Shown one piece after another: positions 17,252 to 25,282 of a stretch of 64,000 nucleotides of DNA. Position 1 is the stretch's first letter. Each line of letters begins with the position of its first letter. A program made the position numbers and the translations under genes. The notes under the pieces were generated by a model. It made no database searches, was not told where the DNA came from, and saw nothing but the letters and a program-made list of their open reading frames with translations. This DNA is from Polaribacter sp. BAL334 (GTDB lineage Bacteria; Bacteroidota; Bacteroidia; Flavobacteriales; Flavobacteriaceae), in assembly GCF_015767435.1 (NCBI RefSeq), contig NZ_JADWOV010000301.1, positions 248,001 through 312,000 on the forward strand, given 5' to 3'.

Positions 17252-18310
17252 TTAATCAACAAAAACCCTCCATCCATAAGGATCTGCAGCTTTATTGGTT
17301 TGAATGTCAGTTATTTTTTTCTTCAATTGAGAAGCAAAAGAATCTTCTAAAACTGGCAATTCATAATCGTTTTCTTGATATCCAAAACCAGCAATTGGCG
17401 AAATTACAGCAGCAGTTCCTGCACCAAACATTTCTTTTAAATTACCATTTTTTGCTGCTTCTACAACTTCTCCAACTGAAATTTTTCTTACTTCTGTTTG
17501 AATTCCAGCATCTTCTGCAATTTGTAAAATACTCTTTCTGGTTATTCCATCTAAAATACGATCACTTGTAGGACTCGTTATTAAGGTATCATTGATACGA
17601 ATAAAAATATTCATAGCGCCAGCTTCTTCAATAAATTGATGCGTATTATCATCTGTCCAAATAACTTGATTATAGCCTTTGTCCATCGCTAATTGTGTTG
17701 GGTAAAATTGCGCAGCATAGTTTCCACCAGCTTTTGCATATCCTACTCCACCATTCGCAGCACGTGCATATTTTTCTTCTATTAATACTTTTACTTTTCC
17801 GGCAAAATAAGCTCCTGAAGGTGCAGTTGCAATGATGAATTTATATTCATTAGCTGGTGAAGCGTGAAACCCATTTCCAGTTGCAAACATAAATGGTCTT
17901 ATATATAAAGAACTTCCGTCGTTTGTTGGAATCCAATCGTTATCAACTTTTAAAAGTTCTTTTAAACCCTCCATAAAAATCTCTTCAGGAATTTGAGGAA
18001 TCATCAAACGTTCAGCTGATTTATTCAATCGTTTCCAGTTATCTAAAGGTCTGAAAAGCAAGGTTTTTCCAGCTTCATCTTTATAGGCTTTCATCCCTTC
18101 AAAAATGGATTGTCCATAATGAAAAATCTTCGAAGATGGGTCTAGTGAAATTGGTGAAAATGGCTTAATTACGGGAGTTTCCCAAGCGCCATTTTTAAAG
18201 TTACACTCTAGCATGTGGTCAGAATAAACACTACCAAAAGGTAAATTGCTAAAATCTACTGAGGTTATCTTCGATTTTTCTATGCGTTGAATTTCTATTT
18301 GAGTTGTCAT
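17252..18310 (-). CDS. ilvE: Branched-chain amino acid aminotransferase
   Basis: PLP-dependent fold-type IV transaminase, last step of Leu/Ile/Val synthesis and first of their breakdown. 352 residues, the length of the BCAT-II (eukaryote-like) branch. The PLP lysine lies in VGYAKAGGNYAAQFYPTQLA. Other marks are the conserved QFIEEAGAMNIFIRIND and LFGAGTAAVISPI-like MFGAGTAAVISPI. It stands alone with its own promoter box and a terminator; no ilv or leu genes are adjacent. Confidence 0.96.
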   Translation of the reverse strand: MTTQIEIQRIEKSKITSVDFSNLPFGSVYSDHMLECNFKNGAWETPVIKPFSPISLDPSSKIFHYGQSIFEGMKAYKDEAGKTLLFRPLDNWKRLNKSAERLMIPQIPEEIFMEGLKELLKVDNDWIPTNDGSSLYIRPFMFATGNGFHASPANEYKFIIATAPSGAYFAGKVKVLIEEKYARAANGGVGYAKAGGNYAAQFYPTQLAMDKGYNQVIWTDDNTHQFIEEAGAMNIFIRINDTLITSPTSDRILDGITRKSILQIAEDAGIQTEVRKISVGEVVEAAKNGNLKEMFGAGTAAVISPIAGFGYQENDYELPVLEDSFASQLKKKITDIQTNKAADPYGWRVFVD

Positions 18311-18338
18311 TATAGAATTTTAATTTTTATAATTGCTG

Positions 18339-18346
18339 CAAAGTTA
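18339..18346 (-). promoter_or_regulatory. Putative -7 box for ilvE
   Basis: TAACTTTG on the minus strand, a perfect TAnnTTTG match, 29 bases upstream of the ilvE start. Confidence 0.55.
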
Positions 18347-18401
18347 CATAAATTATTTATCTGAAAAAGCCTTAAAAAAACGCTTTGTTTTTTAAATTTC
18401 C

Positions 18402-18409
18402 TACCTTTG
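18402..18409 (+). promoter_or_regulatory. Putative -7 box for the DUF4920 gene
   Basis: TACCTTTG, a perfect TAnnTTTG match, 26 bases before the ATG at 18436. It supports that start over an in-frame ATG at 18385. Confidence 0.55.
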
Positions 18410-18435
18410 TAAAAAATAAATCAAAATCAAAAAAC

Positions 18436-18942
18436 ATGAGATTAATTGTAAAAACAATTCTAGTTGCTTTGCTAGTTTTTACTGCTTGTAAAAATGAAAG
18501 ATCAGAAAAAAAAGCTACAGAAACTCCTGAAACTACTGCAAGTTTTGACTCTTTTGGAGCCGTTATTTCTGAGAATGATGCACTTTCATCTGCTGAAATG
18601 TTATCAAAATTCAATTCATTACAAGTTGGTGACACTTTGAATGTTAAATTTGCCTCTTCTATCAAAGAAGTGTGTTCTAAAAAGGGATGTTGGATGAAAC
18701 TTCCTTTAAATTTAGAAACAGAAACAATGGTTCGTTTTAAAGACTATGGTTTTTTTATGCCTTTAGATTCAAAAGATCGTGAAGTAATTGTAGAAGGTAA
18801 AGCCTATGTAACTGAAGTTTCTGTAGATGATTTAAAACATTATGCAGAAGATGCAGGGAAATCTGCTGAAGAAATTGCCAAAATTACAACTCCAAAAAAG
18901 GAATTTGCTTTTGAAGCCAATGGCGTTTTAATGAAAAAATAA
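18436..18942 (+). CDS. DUF4920 lipoprotein
   Basis: 168 residues from the ATG that gives a lipoprotein signal (MRLIVKTILVALLVFTACKN). The mature domain contains FGAVISENDALSSAEM, EVCSKKGCWMKLPL with a Cys pair, MVRFKDYGFFMPLDSKDREV and VEGKAYV, matching DUF4920. The CSKKGCW motif suggests a metal or redox site (inference). Its stop shares a base with the start of the next lipoprotein, so the two are translationally coupled. Confidence 0.85.
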   Translation: MRLIVKTILVALLVFTACKNERSEKKATETPETTASFDSFGAVISENDALSSAEMLSKFNSLQVGDTLNVKFASSIKEVCSKKGCWMKLPLNLETETMVRFKDYGFFMPLDSKDREVIVEGKAYVTEVSVDDLKHYAEDAGKSAEEIAKITTPKKEFAFEANGVLMKK

Positions 18943-19370
18943 TGAAAAAAGCTGTTCTTTTTTTATTCATTATTTTAGGGTTAAGTTGTTCAAATAAGGA
19001 CAAAGAAAAATCAAATTCAACAAAAAATAGCACCTATAAGCAGTCAGAAATGGCTGCTTTAATGCTTGAAATGTATGCCTTAAATTTAGAAAACAAAGCA
19101 CTCATTTTAGAAGGTAAAAAACCTAAGGAATTCCCTAGTGAATTTTTAAAAATCCATTCTGCAACACTTACAGATCCTTCAGATAGAAACGCAGCATTTG
19201 AAGGTTTTTCCGAAATTTATATAAAATCGTATGAGGAAATGCTGTTGTCTTCAACAGATTCTATGAAAGGAATGCACAATAAAACGATCAATAGTTGTAT
19301 TGCTTGTCACAAAACAACGTGTATTGGGCCGATTCCAAAAATTAAAAAGTTGCTAATTTCAACAAATTGA
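18942..19370 (+). CDS. Haem-binding-motif (CXXCH) lipoprotein
   Basis: 142 residues with a lipoprotein signal (FLFIILGLSCSNK). A four-helix-like region (EMAALMLEMYALNLENKALI) is followed near the C-terminus by NSCIACHKTTCIGPIPKIKKL, a single c-type haem attachment site CIACH with an extra Cys. It is best read as a small periplasm-facing cytochrome-like lipoprotein. No distal Met is evident after the motif. It is coupled to the DUF4920 gene upstream and overlaps mnmD downstream. Confidence 0.8.
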   Translation: MKKAVLFLFIILGLSCSNKDKEKSNSTKNSTYKQSEMAALMLEMYALNLENKALILEGKKPKEFPSEFLKIHSATLTDPSDRNAAFEGFSEIYIKSYEEMLLSSTDSMKGMHNKTINSCIACHKTTCIGPIPKIKKLLISTN

Positions 19371-20026
19371 AAAGAGAAATACGCATCACTTCTGATGGTT
19401 CAACTACGATTCATTTGCCTGAATGGAATGAACAATATCATTCAAAACATGGTGCTATTCAAGAAGCAAAACATGTGTTTATAAAGAATGGTTTTAGCAC
19501 CATTTCCTCTGATAAAATTTCGATTTTAGAAATTGGTTTTGGAACGGGATTGAATGCATTTATTACTTTTTTAGAAGCAAAAAAATCAACAAAAAACATT
19601 GATTATGTGGGAGTTGAAGCGTATCCCGTTGAAGATTTAGAAATTCAACAACTCAATTATGTTTCGGAACTAAATGCACAAGAATTTCAAGCTATTTTTG
19701 AGGAAATGCATGCTATTTCTTGGGAAGAAAAATTTCAGATTTCAACTAATTTTTCATTGACGAAAAGAAAGCAATTTTTCAATGAAATTACGGATGAAAA
19801 TACGTTTGATATCATCTTTTTTGATGCTTTTGGTGTGAGAGTTCAACCAGAATTATGGACGGAAATAATTTTCTCAAAAATGTACAAAGCATTGAAAAAC
19901 GATGGGATTTTAGTAACGTATGCTGCAGCAGGAAGTGTAAGAAGAGCAATGCAATCTGTAGGATTTACCATTGAAAAATTGCAAGGACCACCAGGAAAGA
20001 GAGAAATGTTGAGAGGAGTAAAATAG
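19367..20026 (+). CDS. mnmD: tRNA 5-methylaminomethyl-2-thiouridine methyltransferase (MnmD type)
   Basis: SAM-dependent enzyme equivalent to the N-terminal half of E. coli MnmC, which methylates the wobble-uridine side chain in tRNA. 219 residues, starting with TTG inside a TTGA overlap with the upstream stop. Motifs: SDGSTTIHLPEWNEQYHSKHGA, EIGFGTGLNAF (SAM loop), DIIFFDAFG, and YAAAGSVRRAM...GPPGKREML. The oxidase half is absent, as in many Gram-positives and Bacteroidota. Its stop is followed at once by a heptad array. Confidence 0.93.
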   Translation: MKREIRITSDGSTTIHLPEWNEQYHSKHGAIQEAKHVFIKNGFSTISSDKISILEIGFGTGLNAFITFLEAKKSTKNIDYVGVEAYPVEDLEIQQLNYVSELNAQEFQAIFEEMHAISWEEKFQISTNFSLTKRKQFFNEITDENTFDIIFFDAFGVRVQPELWTEIIFSKMYKALKNDGILVTYAAAGSVRRAMQSVGFTIEKLQGPPGKREMLRGVK

Positions 20027-20061
20027 TTTTTAGTCTTTAGTTGTTAGTTGTTGGTTTTTTG
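20027..20061 (+). repeat. Heptanucleotide array directly after the mnmD stop
   Basis: Five in-register 7-base units: TTTTTAG, TCTTTAG, TTGTTAG, TTGTTGG, TTTTTTG. The first unit starts at the base after the stop codon, and the last seven bases of the gene (AAAATAG) fit the same unit. Confidence 0.75.
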
Positions 20062-20115
20062 AAATATTTTTAAAAAATTATTGATTAAGTTTGTACTTAT
20101 TTCAATAACTACAAG

Positions 20116-20247
20116 ATGGAATTCAGACGAAAATTTGGAAGGAAAAAAGAGAAAAAATCAATAAAGGGATTGTTTTTAGTCGTTTTATTGGTGGTGGTTT
20201 TATATTTGTGGTTCAATGCAGATTCTTTGTTAAAAGCATTATTTTAA
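20116..20247 (+). CDS. Putative 43-residue single-span membrane protein
   Basis: Short frame from ATG to TAA. A very basic N-terminus ([18 protein letters not shown]) is followed by one hydrophobic helix ([15 protein letters not shown]) and a short tail. The positive-inside layout of a real membrane protein, plus its fit into the gap before ruvC, argue for a gene. No family is recognised. Either a membrane-anchored peptide or a leader of ruvC remains possible. Confidence 0.5.
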   Translation: MEFRRKFGRKKEKKSIKGLFLVVLLVVVLYLWFNADSLLKALF

Positions 20248-20257
20248 ATCCCATTTT

Positions 20258-20812
20258 TTGATAACAGAAAAAATTATTTTAGGAATTGACCCTGGCACAA
20301 CTATTATGGGTTTTGGACTCATTAAAGTGGTTGGAAAAAAGATGGAGTTTATTCAAATGAACGAATTGCAACTCTCAAAATACGATGATCATTACTTAAA
20401 ATTAAAACATATTTTCGAACGAACTATTGAATTGATTGACACCCACAATCCTGATGAAATTGCCATTGAAGCACCTTTTTACGGAAAAAATGTGCAATCT
20501 ATGTTGAAATTAGGAAGAGCGCAAGGTGTTGCCATGGCTGCAGGATTATCTCGTCAAATTCCAATAACAGAATATCTGCCAAAAAAGATAAAAATGGCCA
20601 TTACAGGAAATGGAAATGCGAGCAAAGAGCAAGTCGCTTTGATGCTAAAATCCCTTTTAAATCTTCAAAGTTTACCAAAAAATTTGGACGCTACTGATGG
20701 TTTGGCTGCTGCAGTTTGTCATTTTTACAATTCTGGAAAAGTGGAAGGTGCAACCAATTATTCTGGTTGGGAAAGTTTTGTGAAACAAAATGAGAAACGA
20801 GTTAAAAAATGA
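20258..20812 (+). CDS. ruvC: Crossover junction endodeoxyribonuclease RuvC
   Basis: Resolves Holliday junctions with RuvAB. 184 residues from a TTG start; no ATG or GTG lies upstream in frame that keeps the catalytic [14 protein letters not shown] at the N-terminus. Acidic active-site residues are in [16 protein letters not shown] and the C-terminal [13 protein letters not shown]. Its last bases overlap the hemW start (ATGA), so the two are translationally coupled. Confidence 0.96.
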   Translation: MITEKIILGIDPGTTIMGFGLIKVVGKKMEFIQMNELQLSKYDDHYLKLKHIFERTIELIDTHNPDEIAIEAPFYGKNVQSMLKLGRAQGVAMAAGLSRQIPITEYLPKKIKMAITGNGNASKEQVALMLKSLLNLQSLPKNLDATDGLAAAVCHFYNSGKVEGATNYSGWESFVKQNEKRVKK

Positions 20813-21942
20813 GCGGCATCTACATTCACATTCCATTTTGTAAGCAAGCTTGTTATTATTGTGATTTTCATTTTTCTACTTCTTTAAAAAAGAAAGATGA
20901 AATGATTGCTGCTATTATTAAAGAAATTGAACTCAGGAAAAACGAACTCGAAAACACCATTATTGAAACCATTTATTTTGGAGGGGGTACTCCTAGTTTG
21001 TTGTCAATCAGTGAAATAAATTCAATTATGGAGGCTGTTTACGAACATCATGAAGTTGTTGAAAATCCAGAAATTACCTTGGAAGCAAATCCAGATGATT
21101 TATCAAACAAAAAAATAATTGAACTTTCTCAATCAAAAATCAACAGATTAAGTATTGGCATTCAGTCTTTTTTTGAGTACGATTTAAAATTGATGAATCG
21201 CGCTCACAATGCTGATGAAGCAAAAAAATGTTTGGAAATTGCAACTAAATATTTTGAAAATATTTCTATTGATTTGATATATGGAATTCCAGATTGTACC
21301 AATGAACAATGGATTGAAAATATCAATACTGCATTGAGTTTTGGGATTCCTCATATTTCAAGTTATGCATTGACTGTGGAGCCTAAAACTGCTTTAGCAA
21401 GTTTCATTAAAAAGGGAATCATCAAAAATGTGGATGATGAAAAAGCACAAGCACAATTTTATATTTTAAAGGATATTTTAGATAAAAATCAATTTATCCA
21501 TTATGAAACTTCCAATTTTGGCAAAGAAGGATTTTTTAGTAAAAATAATACAGGATATTGGTTGGGTAAATCGTATCTTGGAATTGGCCCTTCAGCACAT
21601 TCTTTTGACGGAAATCAGCGCAGTTGGAATGTAAGAAATAATGCAAAATATATCAAAGCTATTCAAGAAAATAGCTTGCCTATTGAAAGAGAAATCTTGT
21701 CAACAACCGATAAATATAATGAATATATCATGACAGGTTTGCGCACTATTTGGGGTGTTTCTATAGCTAAAATTACCCAAGATTTTGGCGAAAAATACGC
21801 TTCTTATTTGGCAATTCAATCCCAAAAATACATAGAAGATGAATTGTTGATTTTTGAAAATGGTATTTTAAAAACCACTCACAAAGGTCAGTTTTTATCA
21901 GATGGAATTGCTTCAGATTTATTCATGTTGAATTTGGCTTGA
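20809..21942 (+). CDS. hemW: Radical SAM haem chaperone HemW
   Basis: 377 residues. The radical SAM cluster site is Cys11, Cys15, Cys18 in [10 protein letters not shown]; the following Asp-Phe, rather than a fourth Cys, fits HemW rather than coproporphyrinogen dehydrogenase HemN. Also [25 protein letters not shown] and the C-terminal winged-helix part ([14 protein letters not shown]). It inserts or transfers haem to respiratory proteins. It is coupled to ruvC. Confidence 0.95.
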   Translation: MSGIYIHIPFCKQACYYCDFHFSTSLKKKDEMIAAIIKEIELRKNELENTIIETIYFGGGTPSLLSISEINSIMEAVYEHHEVVENPEITLEANPDDLSNKKIIELSQSKINRLSIGIQSFFEYDLKLMNRAHNADEAKKCLEIATKYFENISIDLIYGIPDCTNEQWIENINTALSFGIPHISSYALTVEPKTALASFIKKGIIKNVDDEKAQAQFYILKDILDKNQFIHYETSNFGKEGFFSKNNTGYWLGKSYLGIGPSAHSFDGNQRSWNVRNNAKYIKAIQENSLPIEREILSTTDKYNEYIMTGLRTIWGVSIAKITQDFGEKYASYLAIQSQKYIEDELLIFENGILKTTHKGQFLSDGIASDLFMLNLA

Positions 21943-21984
21943 TTTTTTTAAAAAATAAAAATTCAAAATAAAAATCTTAAATAC

Positions 21985-21992
21985 TATCTTTG
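21985..21992 (+). promoter_or_regulatory. Putative -7 box for the cyclase gene
   Basis: TATCTTTG, a perfect TAnnTTTG match, 25 bases before the start at 22018. Confidence 0.5.
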
Positions 21993-22017
21993 AAAAGCAT
22001 CAAATAAAATCCTCAAA

Positions 22018-22770
22018 ATGAAAGCAACCATTGAATACAATTCAAGAAAAATTCAAATAGATGTTTCAAAACCCATTGATATTTCAATTGCAATTGATCC
22101 AAAAAAGCAGAACGTAAATGCTTGGTATATAGAAGATCCAACCATTTTTCCACAAGAATTTGATGGTGAAAAAATTCTAGTTTCTGAGGGTGCTGTAGTC
22201 AATTTTAACAACATTCATTTCAATCCACATTCGCACATTACGCATACAGAATGTGTTGGGCATATTACTGAAAAAGTTCATTCTGTCAATCAAAATTTAA
22301 AACATTATTTTTTTCTAGCTGAGGTAATTACAGTTGCTCCAGAATTTAGAGGAGAGGATTTTGTCATTTCTCAAAAACAATTGCAAACCGCATTGAGAAA
22401 CAAAAAAAGAGATGCTGTTGTGATTAGAACCTTACCAAATTTAAGAATTGATAAAAAACAAATGCGTTATTCCAATACAAATCCTCCTTATTTATTAGAG
22501 GAAACTGCCATTTATTTAAGAGAAAAAGGCATCAAACATTTGTTAGTTGATTTGCCTTCAGTGGATAAAGAAAAAGATGATGGCGAATTATTGGCACACA
22601 ATGCTTTTTGGAATACTTCAGGCGAACTGAGAATGGATGCTACAATTACGGAGTTTATTTATGTGTCTAACAAAGTGAAAGATGGCGAATATTTATTGAA
22701 TTTGATGATTGCTCCATTTGAAAATGATGCGACTCCCAGTAAACCAATTTTATATGAAATTTTATCATAA
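22018..22770 (+). CDS. Cyclase / kynurenine formamidase-like family protein
   Basis: 250 residues of the Pfam cyclase family (amide hydrolases with a di-metal His/Asp site). The metal region reads FNPHSHITHTECVGHIT, a variant of the classical HxGTHxDxPxH motif, with further conserved DLPSVDKEKDDGELLAHNAFW. The substrate is not known; kynurenine formamidase or a related amidase is possible, but no kyn genes are near. It is followed after 3 bases by an alpha/beta hydrolase, so the two may act together. Confidence 0.8.
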   Translation: MKATIEYNSRKIQIDVSKPIDISIAIDPKKQNVNAWYIEDPTIFPQEFDGEKILVSEGAVVNFNNIHFNPHSHITHTECVGHITEKVHSVNQNLKHYFFLAEVITVAPEFRGEDFVISQKQLQTALRNKKRDAVVIRTLPNLRIDKKQMRYSNTNPPYLLEETAIYLREKGIKHLLVDLPSVDKEKDDGELLAHNAFWNTSGELRMDATITEFIYVSNKVKDGEYLLNLMIAPFENDATPSKPILYEILS

Positions 22771-22773
22771 TTT

Positions 22774-23721
22774 ATGAGGAGAGGTTCACTTTTAAAGCGG
22801 TTTTTTTTAGGAGTTTTTTTGTTGATTTCAGTGCTTATTTATCAAGGAATTTATTCAGATATTTCGCCTGAAGAACTTAAAAAAATCTATGCAAGCAAGC
22901 ATTCTAAATTCATTGAAATTGATGGAATGCAAGTGCATTATAGAGATGAAGGAACTGGTTTTCCTATTGTTTTACTGCATGGAACAGCAGCTTCCTTGCA
23001 CACTTGGGGCGCTTGGAATCAAGAACTTATCAAAAATTATAGAGTCATCAGAATGGATTTGCCAGCATTTGGCATTACAGGTCCAAATAAAAACGCAGAT
23101 TATTCTATTAAAAACTACACAAAATTTTTACATCAATTTTTGTCAAAATTACAAATTGAAAAATGTTATTTAGCTGGAAATTCTTTAGGAGGAAATATTG
23201 CTTGGAATTATACAGCAGAATATCCTGAAAAAATTGCCAAACTTATTTTGATAGATGCAAGTGGTTTGCCCACAAACAAAGCACAACCTTTCGTTTTTAA
23301 AATGGCAAAAACACCCATTTTAAATTCTCTTTTCTTGTATTTTACACCCAAATTTTTCATCGAAAAAAACATCAAAGAAGTGTATGCTGATGATTCAAAA
23401 ATTTCATCAGAGTTGATTGAAAGATATCATAAAATGGCATTAAGAGAAGGGAACAGACAAGCTTTTATTGACAGAGCAAAAACGGATTTCACTCCAAATG
23501 AATTCAAAAATTCTGATAAATTGAGAAGCATTCAAACACCAACTTTACTTATTTGGGGTGCAAAAGATGAGTGGATTCCTTTAGAAAACGGAAAACGCAT
23601 GAATAATTTGTTGCCAAATGCAACCTTATATATTATTGAGAATTCAGGACATGTTCCAATGGAAGAGAATCCAAAAGAAAGTTTGTTGATTTTAAAGGAG
23701 TTTTTTGCTGAAAGTTTTTGA
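22774..23721 (+). CDS. Membrane-anchored alpha/beta hydrolase
   Basis: 315 residues. One N-terminal membrane helix (FFLGVFLLISVLIYQGI), then a hydrolase fold with oxyanion motif LLHGTAASLHTW, nucleophile Ser137 in GNSLGG, acid Asp in LLIWGAKDEWIPLENG and His in IENSGHVPMEENP. The triad is complete. Substrate unknown; esterase or lipase-like. It is in an operon with the cyclase gene and converges on corA. Confidence 0.88.
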   Translation: MRRGSLLKRFFLGVFLLISVLIYQGIYSDISPEELKKIYASKHSKFIEIDGMQVHYRDEGTGFPIVLLHGTAASLHTWGAWNQELIKNYRVIRMDLPAFGITGPNKNADYSIKNYTKFLHQFLSKLQIEKCYLAGNSLGGNIAWNYTAEYPEKIAKLILIDASGLPTNKAQPFVFKMAKTPILNSLFLYFTPKFFIEKNIKEVYADDSKISSELIERYHKMALREGNRQAFIDRAKTDFTPNEFKNSDKLRSIQTPTLLIWGAKDEWIPLENGKRMNNLLPNATLYIIENSGHVPMEENPKESLLILKEFFAESF

Positions 23722-23740
23722 AATTTTAGTTTAAAACATC

Positions 23741-24721
23741 CTAAAACCACTTTTTTCGTTTAAAATACCAAACAATTAAAATACCAATCAAAAACATAAT
23801 TCCAATCAATATGAAATATCCGTATTGAAATTTCAGTTCGGGCATGTTTTCAAAATTCATTCCATAGATTCCTGCTAAAAATGTTAACGGAATAAAAATT
23901 ACCGACAAAATTGTCAACGTTTTCATCACTTCATTCAAACGATGACCTTGAATACTGAAAATCAAGTTGATTTTACTTTCTAATTCTTGCAATTCAAAAT
24001 CGATATTGGTAATTAAATTGTTAATTTGTTCTTTCAATTCACTAAAATATTTAGTGTTAAAACCTTTAATTTCGATATTTTCGAGTTTCATAACAACATC
24101 TCTCAAACTCAAGGTCGCCTTTTTGAAATTGAACAATTCCTGTTTTCTTTTCTCCACTAATGAAGTAAATTCAGGTGTTGGTTTTACTCTAGAAATATCC
24201 AAATTATCAGAACTAATGGCAGCATTTTTTTGATAGGTTTCTAGATAATTATCTACAATAGATTCCAATAACAAAAACAACAAATAATCACTTTTTTTCT
24301 TTCTAACAACTCCTTTATTCGCCTCAATTCGCTCACGAATCCAACCAAAGTAATCGCCTTTTTTTTCTTGAATACTCCACAAAAAATGAGAAGAAATCAT
24401 GAAAAGCATTTGTTCTGAATTTAATTTTTTTTCGTCAGTTTTTAAAACACGAATGGTCAGAAAAATCAAATTATCCAATATAATAACTTTGTTAGGATGT
24501 TCATCGTCACTCAATAATTTCAGTAAAAAATCATCCAAATTCGAGTTTTGAACCACCATTTTACATTCATTTTTAAAATGCAATCCATATGTGTTCAGCC
24601 ATTTAATTTCGTCAGAATTATCCGTTAATAAGATTTCAGAAATATCATTAAAAGTGCTCTTTTCATGCTTTTTTGGAGCATACGTAATCAATGAAGTTTG
24701 TGCGAGAAAATTGGATTCCAT
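23741..24721 (-). CDS. CorA-family divalent cation channel
   Basis: 326 residues from the ATG giving MESNFLAQTSLITYAPKK. A 56-codon extension would run over the divergent gene and its promoter and has no CorA similarity. The long cytoplasmic alpha/beta and helical domain is followed by two C-terminal membrane helices, the first ending in the signature YGMNFENMPE (GMN motif). Mg2+ or Co2+ influx is expected from the family; Zn2+ export of the ZntB type cannot be excluded. It is divergent from the YjbR gene. Confidence 0.92.
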   Translation of the reverse strand: MESNFLAQTSLITYAPKKHEKSTFNDISEILLTDNSDEIKWLNTYGLHFKNECKMVVQNSNLDDFLLKLLSDDEHPNKVIILDNLIFLTIRVLKTDEKKLNSEQMLFMISSHFLWSIQEKKGDYFGWIRERIEANKGVVRKKKSDYLLFLLLESIVDNYLETYQKNAAISSDNLDISRVKPTPEFTSLVEKRKQELFNFKKATLSLRDVVMKLENIEIKGFNTKYFSELKEQINNLITNIDFELQELESKINLIFSIQGHRLNEVMKTLTILSVIFIPLTFLAGIYGMNFENMPELKFQYGYFILIGIMFLIGILIVWYFKRKKWF

Positions 24722-24735
24722 TTGCAAAAGAATTG

Positions 24736-24743
24736 TATTTTTG
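24736..24743 (+). promoter_or_regulatory. Putative -7 box for the YjbR-family gene
   Basis: TATTTTTG, perfect TAnnTTTG, 57 bases upstream of the ATG at 24801. It argues against the longer frame beginning at 24591. Confidence 0.5.
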
Positions 24744-24800
24744 AATCGAAAGATACTTTTTTTAGTTGGTATTTCTATCGTTTTTTTAAAATCAATTTGT

Positions 24801-25169
24801 ATGCACATTGAACAATTTCGAGATTTTTGTTTGTCTAAAAAAGGGGTTACTGAACATTTTCCCTTTGATGAAGTCACACTTGTATTCAAAGTAATGGGAA
24901 AAATGTTTGCTTTGGCGGGTTTGGATGATTGGGAAAAAGGGAATCAAAAAATAAACCTAAAATGCAATCCAGAATGGGCATTAGAATTACGAGAAGAATA
25001 TGAAGGTATCAATCCTGGTTGGCACATGAATAAAAATTTATGGAACACAGTTGCACTAAATTCGGCAGATGTTTCTGACGAATTGGCAATAAAACTCATC
25101 AATCATTCCTATGATGAAGTAGTTAAAGGTTTGACTAAAAAATTGCAAAAAGAATTATCGGAAATGTAA
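24801..25169 (+). CDS. MmcQ/YjbR family protein
   Basis: 122 residues from the ATG that gives MHIEQFRDFCLSKKGVTEHF. Domain marks: FPFDEVTLVFKVMGKMFAL, KINLKCNPEWALELRE, GINPGWHMNKNLWNTV and LINHSYDEVV. These match the CyaY-like YjbR fold, a putative double-stranded DNA-binding family without a settled role. The frame is open 70 codons further upstream, but that part is antisense to corA. Confidence 0.9.
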   Translation: MHIEQFRDFCLSKKGVTEHFPFDEVTLVFKVMGKMFALAGLDDWEKGNQKINLKCNPEWALELREEYEGINPGWHMNKNLWNTVALNSADVSDELAIKLINHSYDEVVKGLTKKLQKELSEM

Positions 25170-25179
25170 ATCATATTTT

Positions 25180-25206
25180 CCTGCAAGGTTTTCAAAACCT
25201 TGTAGG
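25180..25206. repeat. REP-like palindrome
   Basis: Arms CCTGCAAGG (from 25180) and CCTTGTAGG (to 25206) pair with one G-T wobble around a TTTTCAAAA centre. There is no T run on the plus side, so it is not a standard terminator. This palindrome type recurs in flavobacterial genomes (recollection). Confidence 0.6.
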
Positions 25207-25282
25207 AATTAAAATAAGGAATCTCTTTTACCCATTTTTCACAGATTTTCAATAACTTTAAAGCATTAAAAAACAATTTACA

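Noticed and set aside
24591-24800. Longer N-terminus for the YjbR-family protein
   Set aside because: The extra 70 codons are antisense to the corA coding region and upstream of a perfect -7 box; family similarity begins at 24801.
24722-24889. Longer N-terminus for CorA
   Set aside because: The extension is antisense to the start of the YjbR gene and lacks similarity to CorA.
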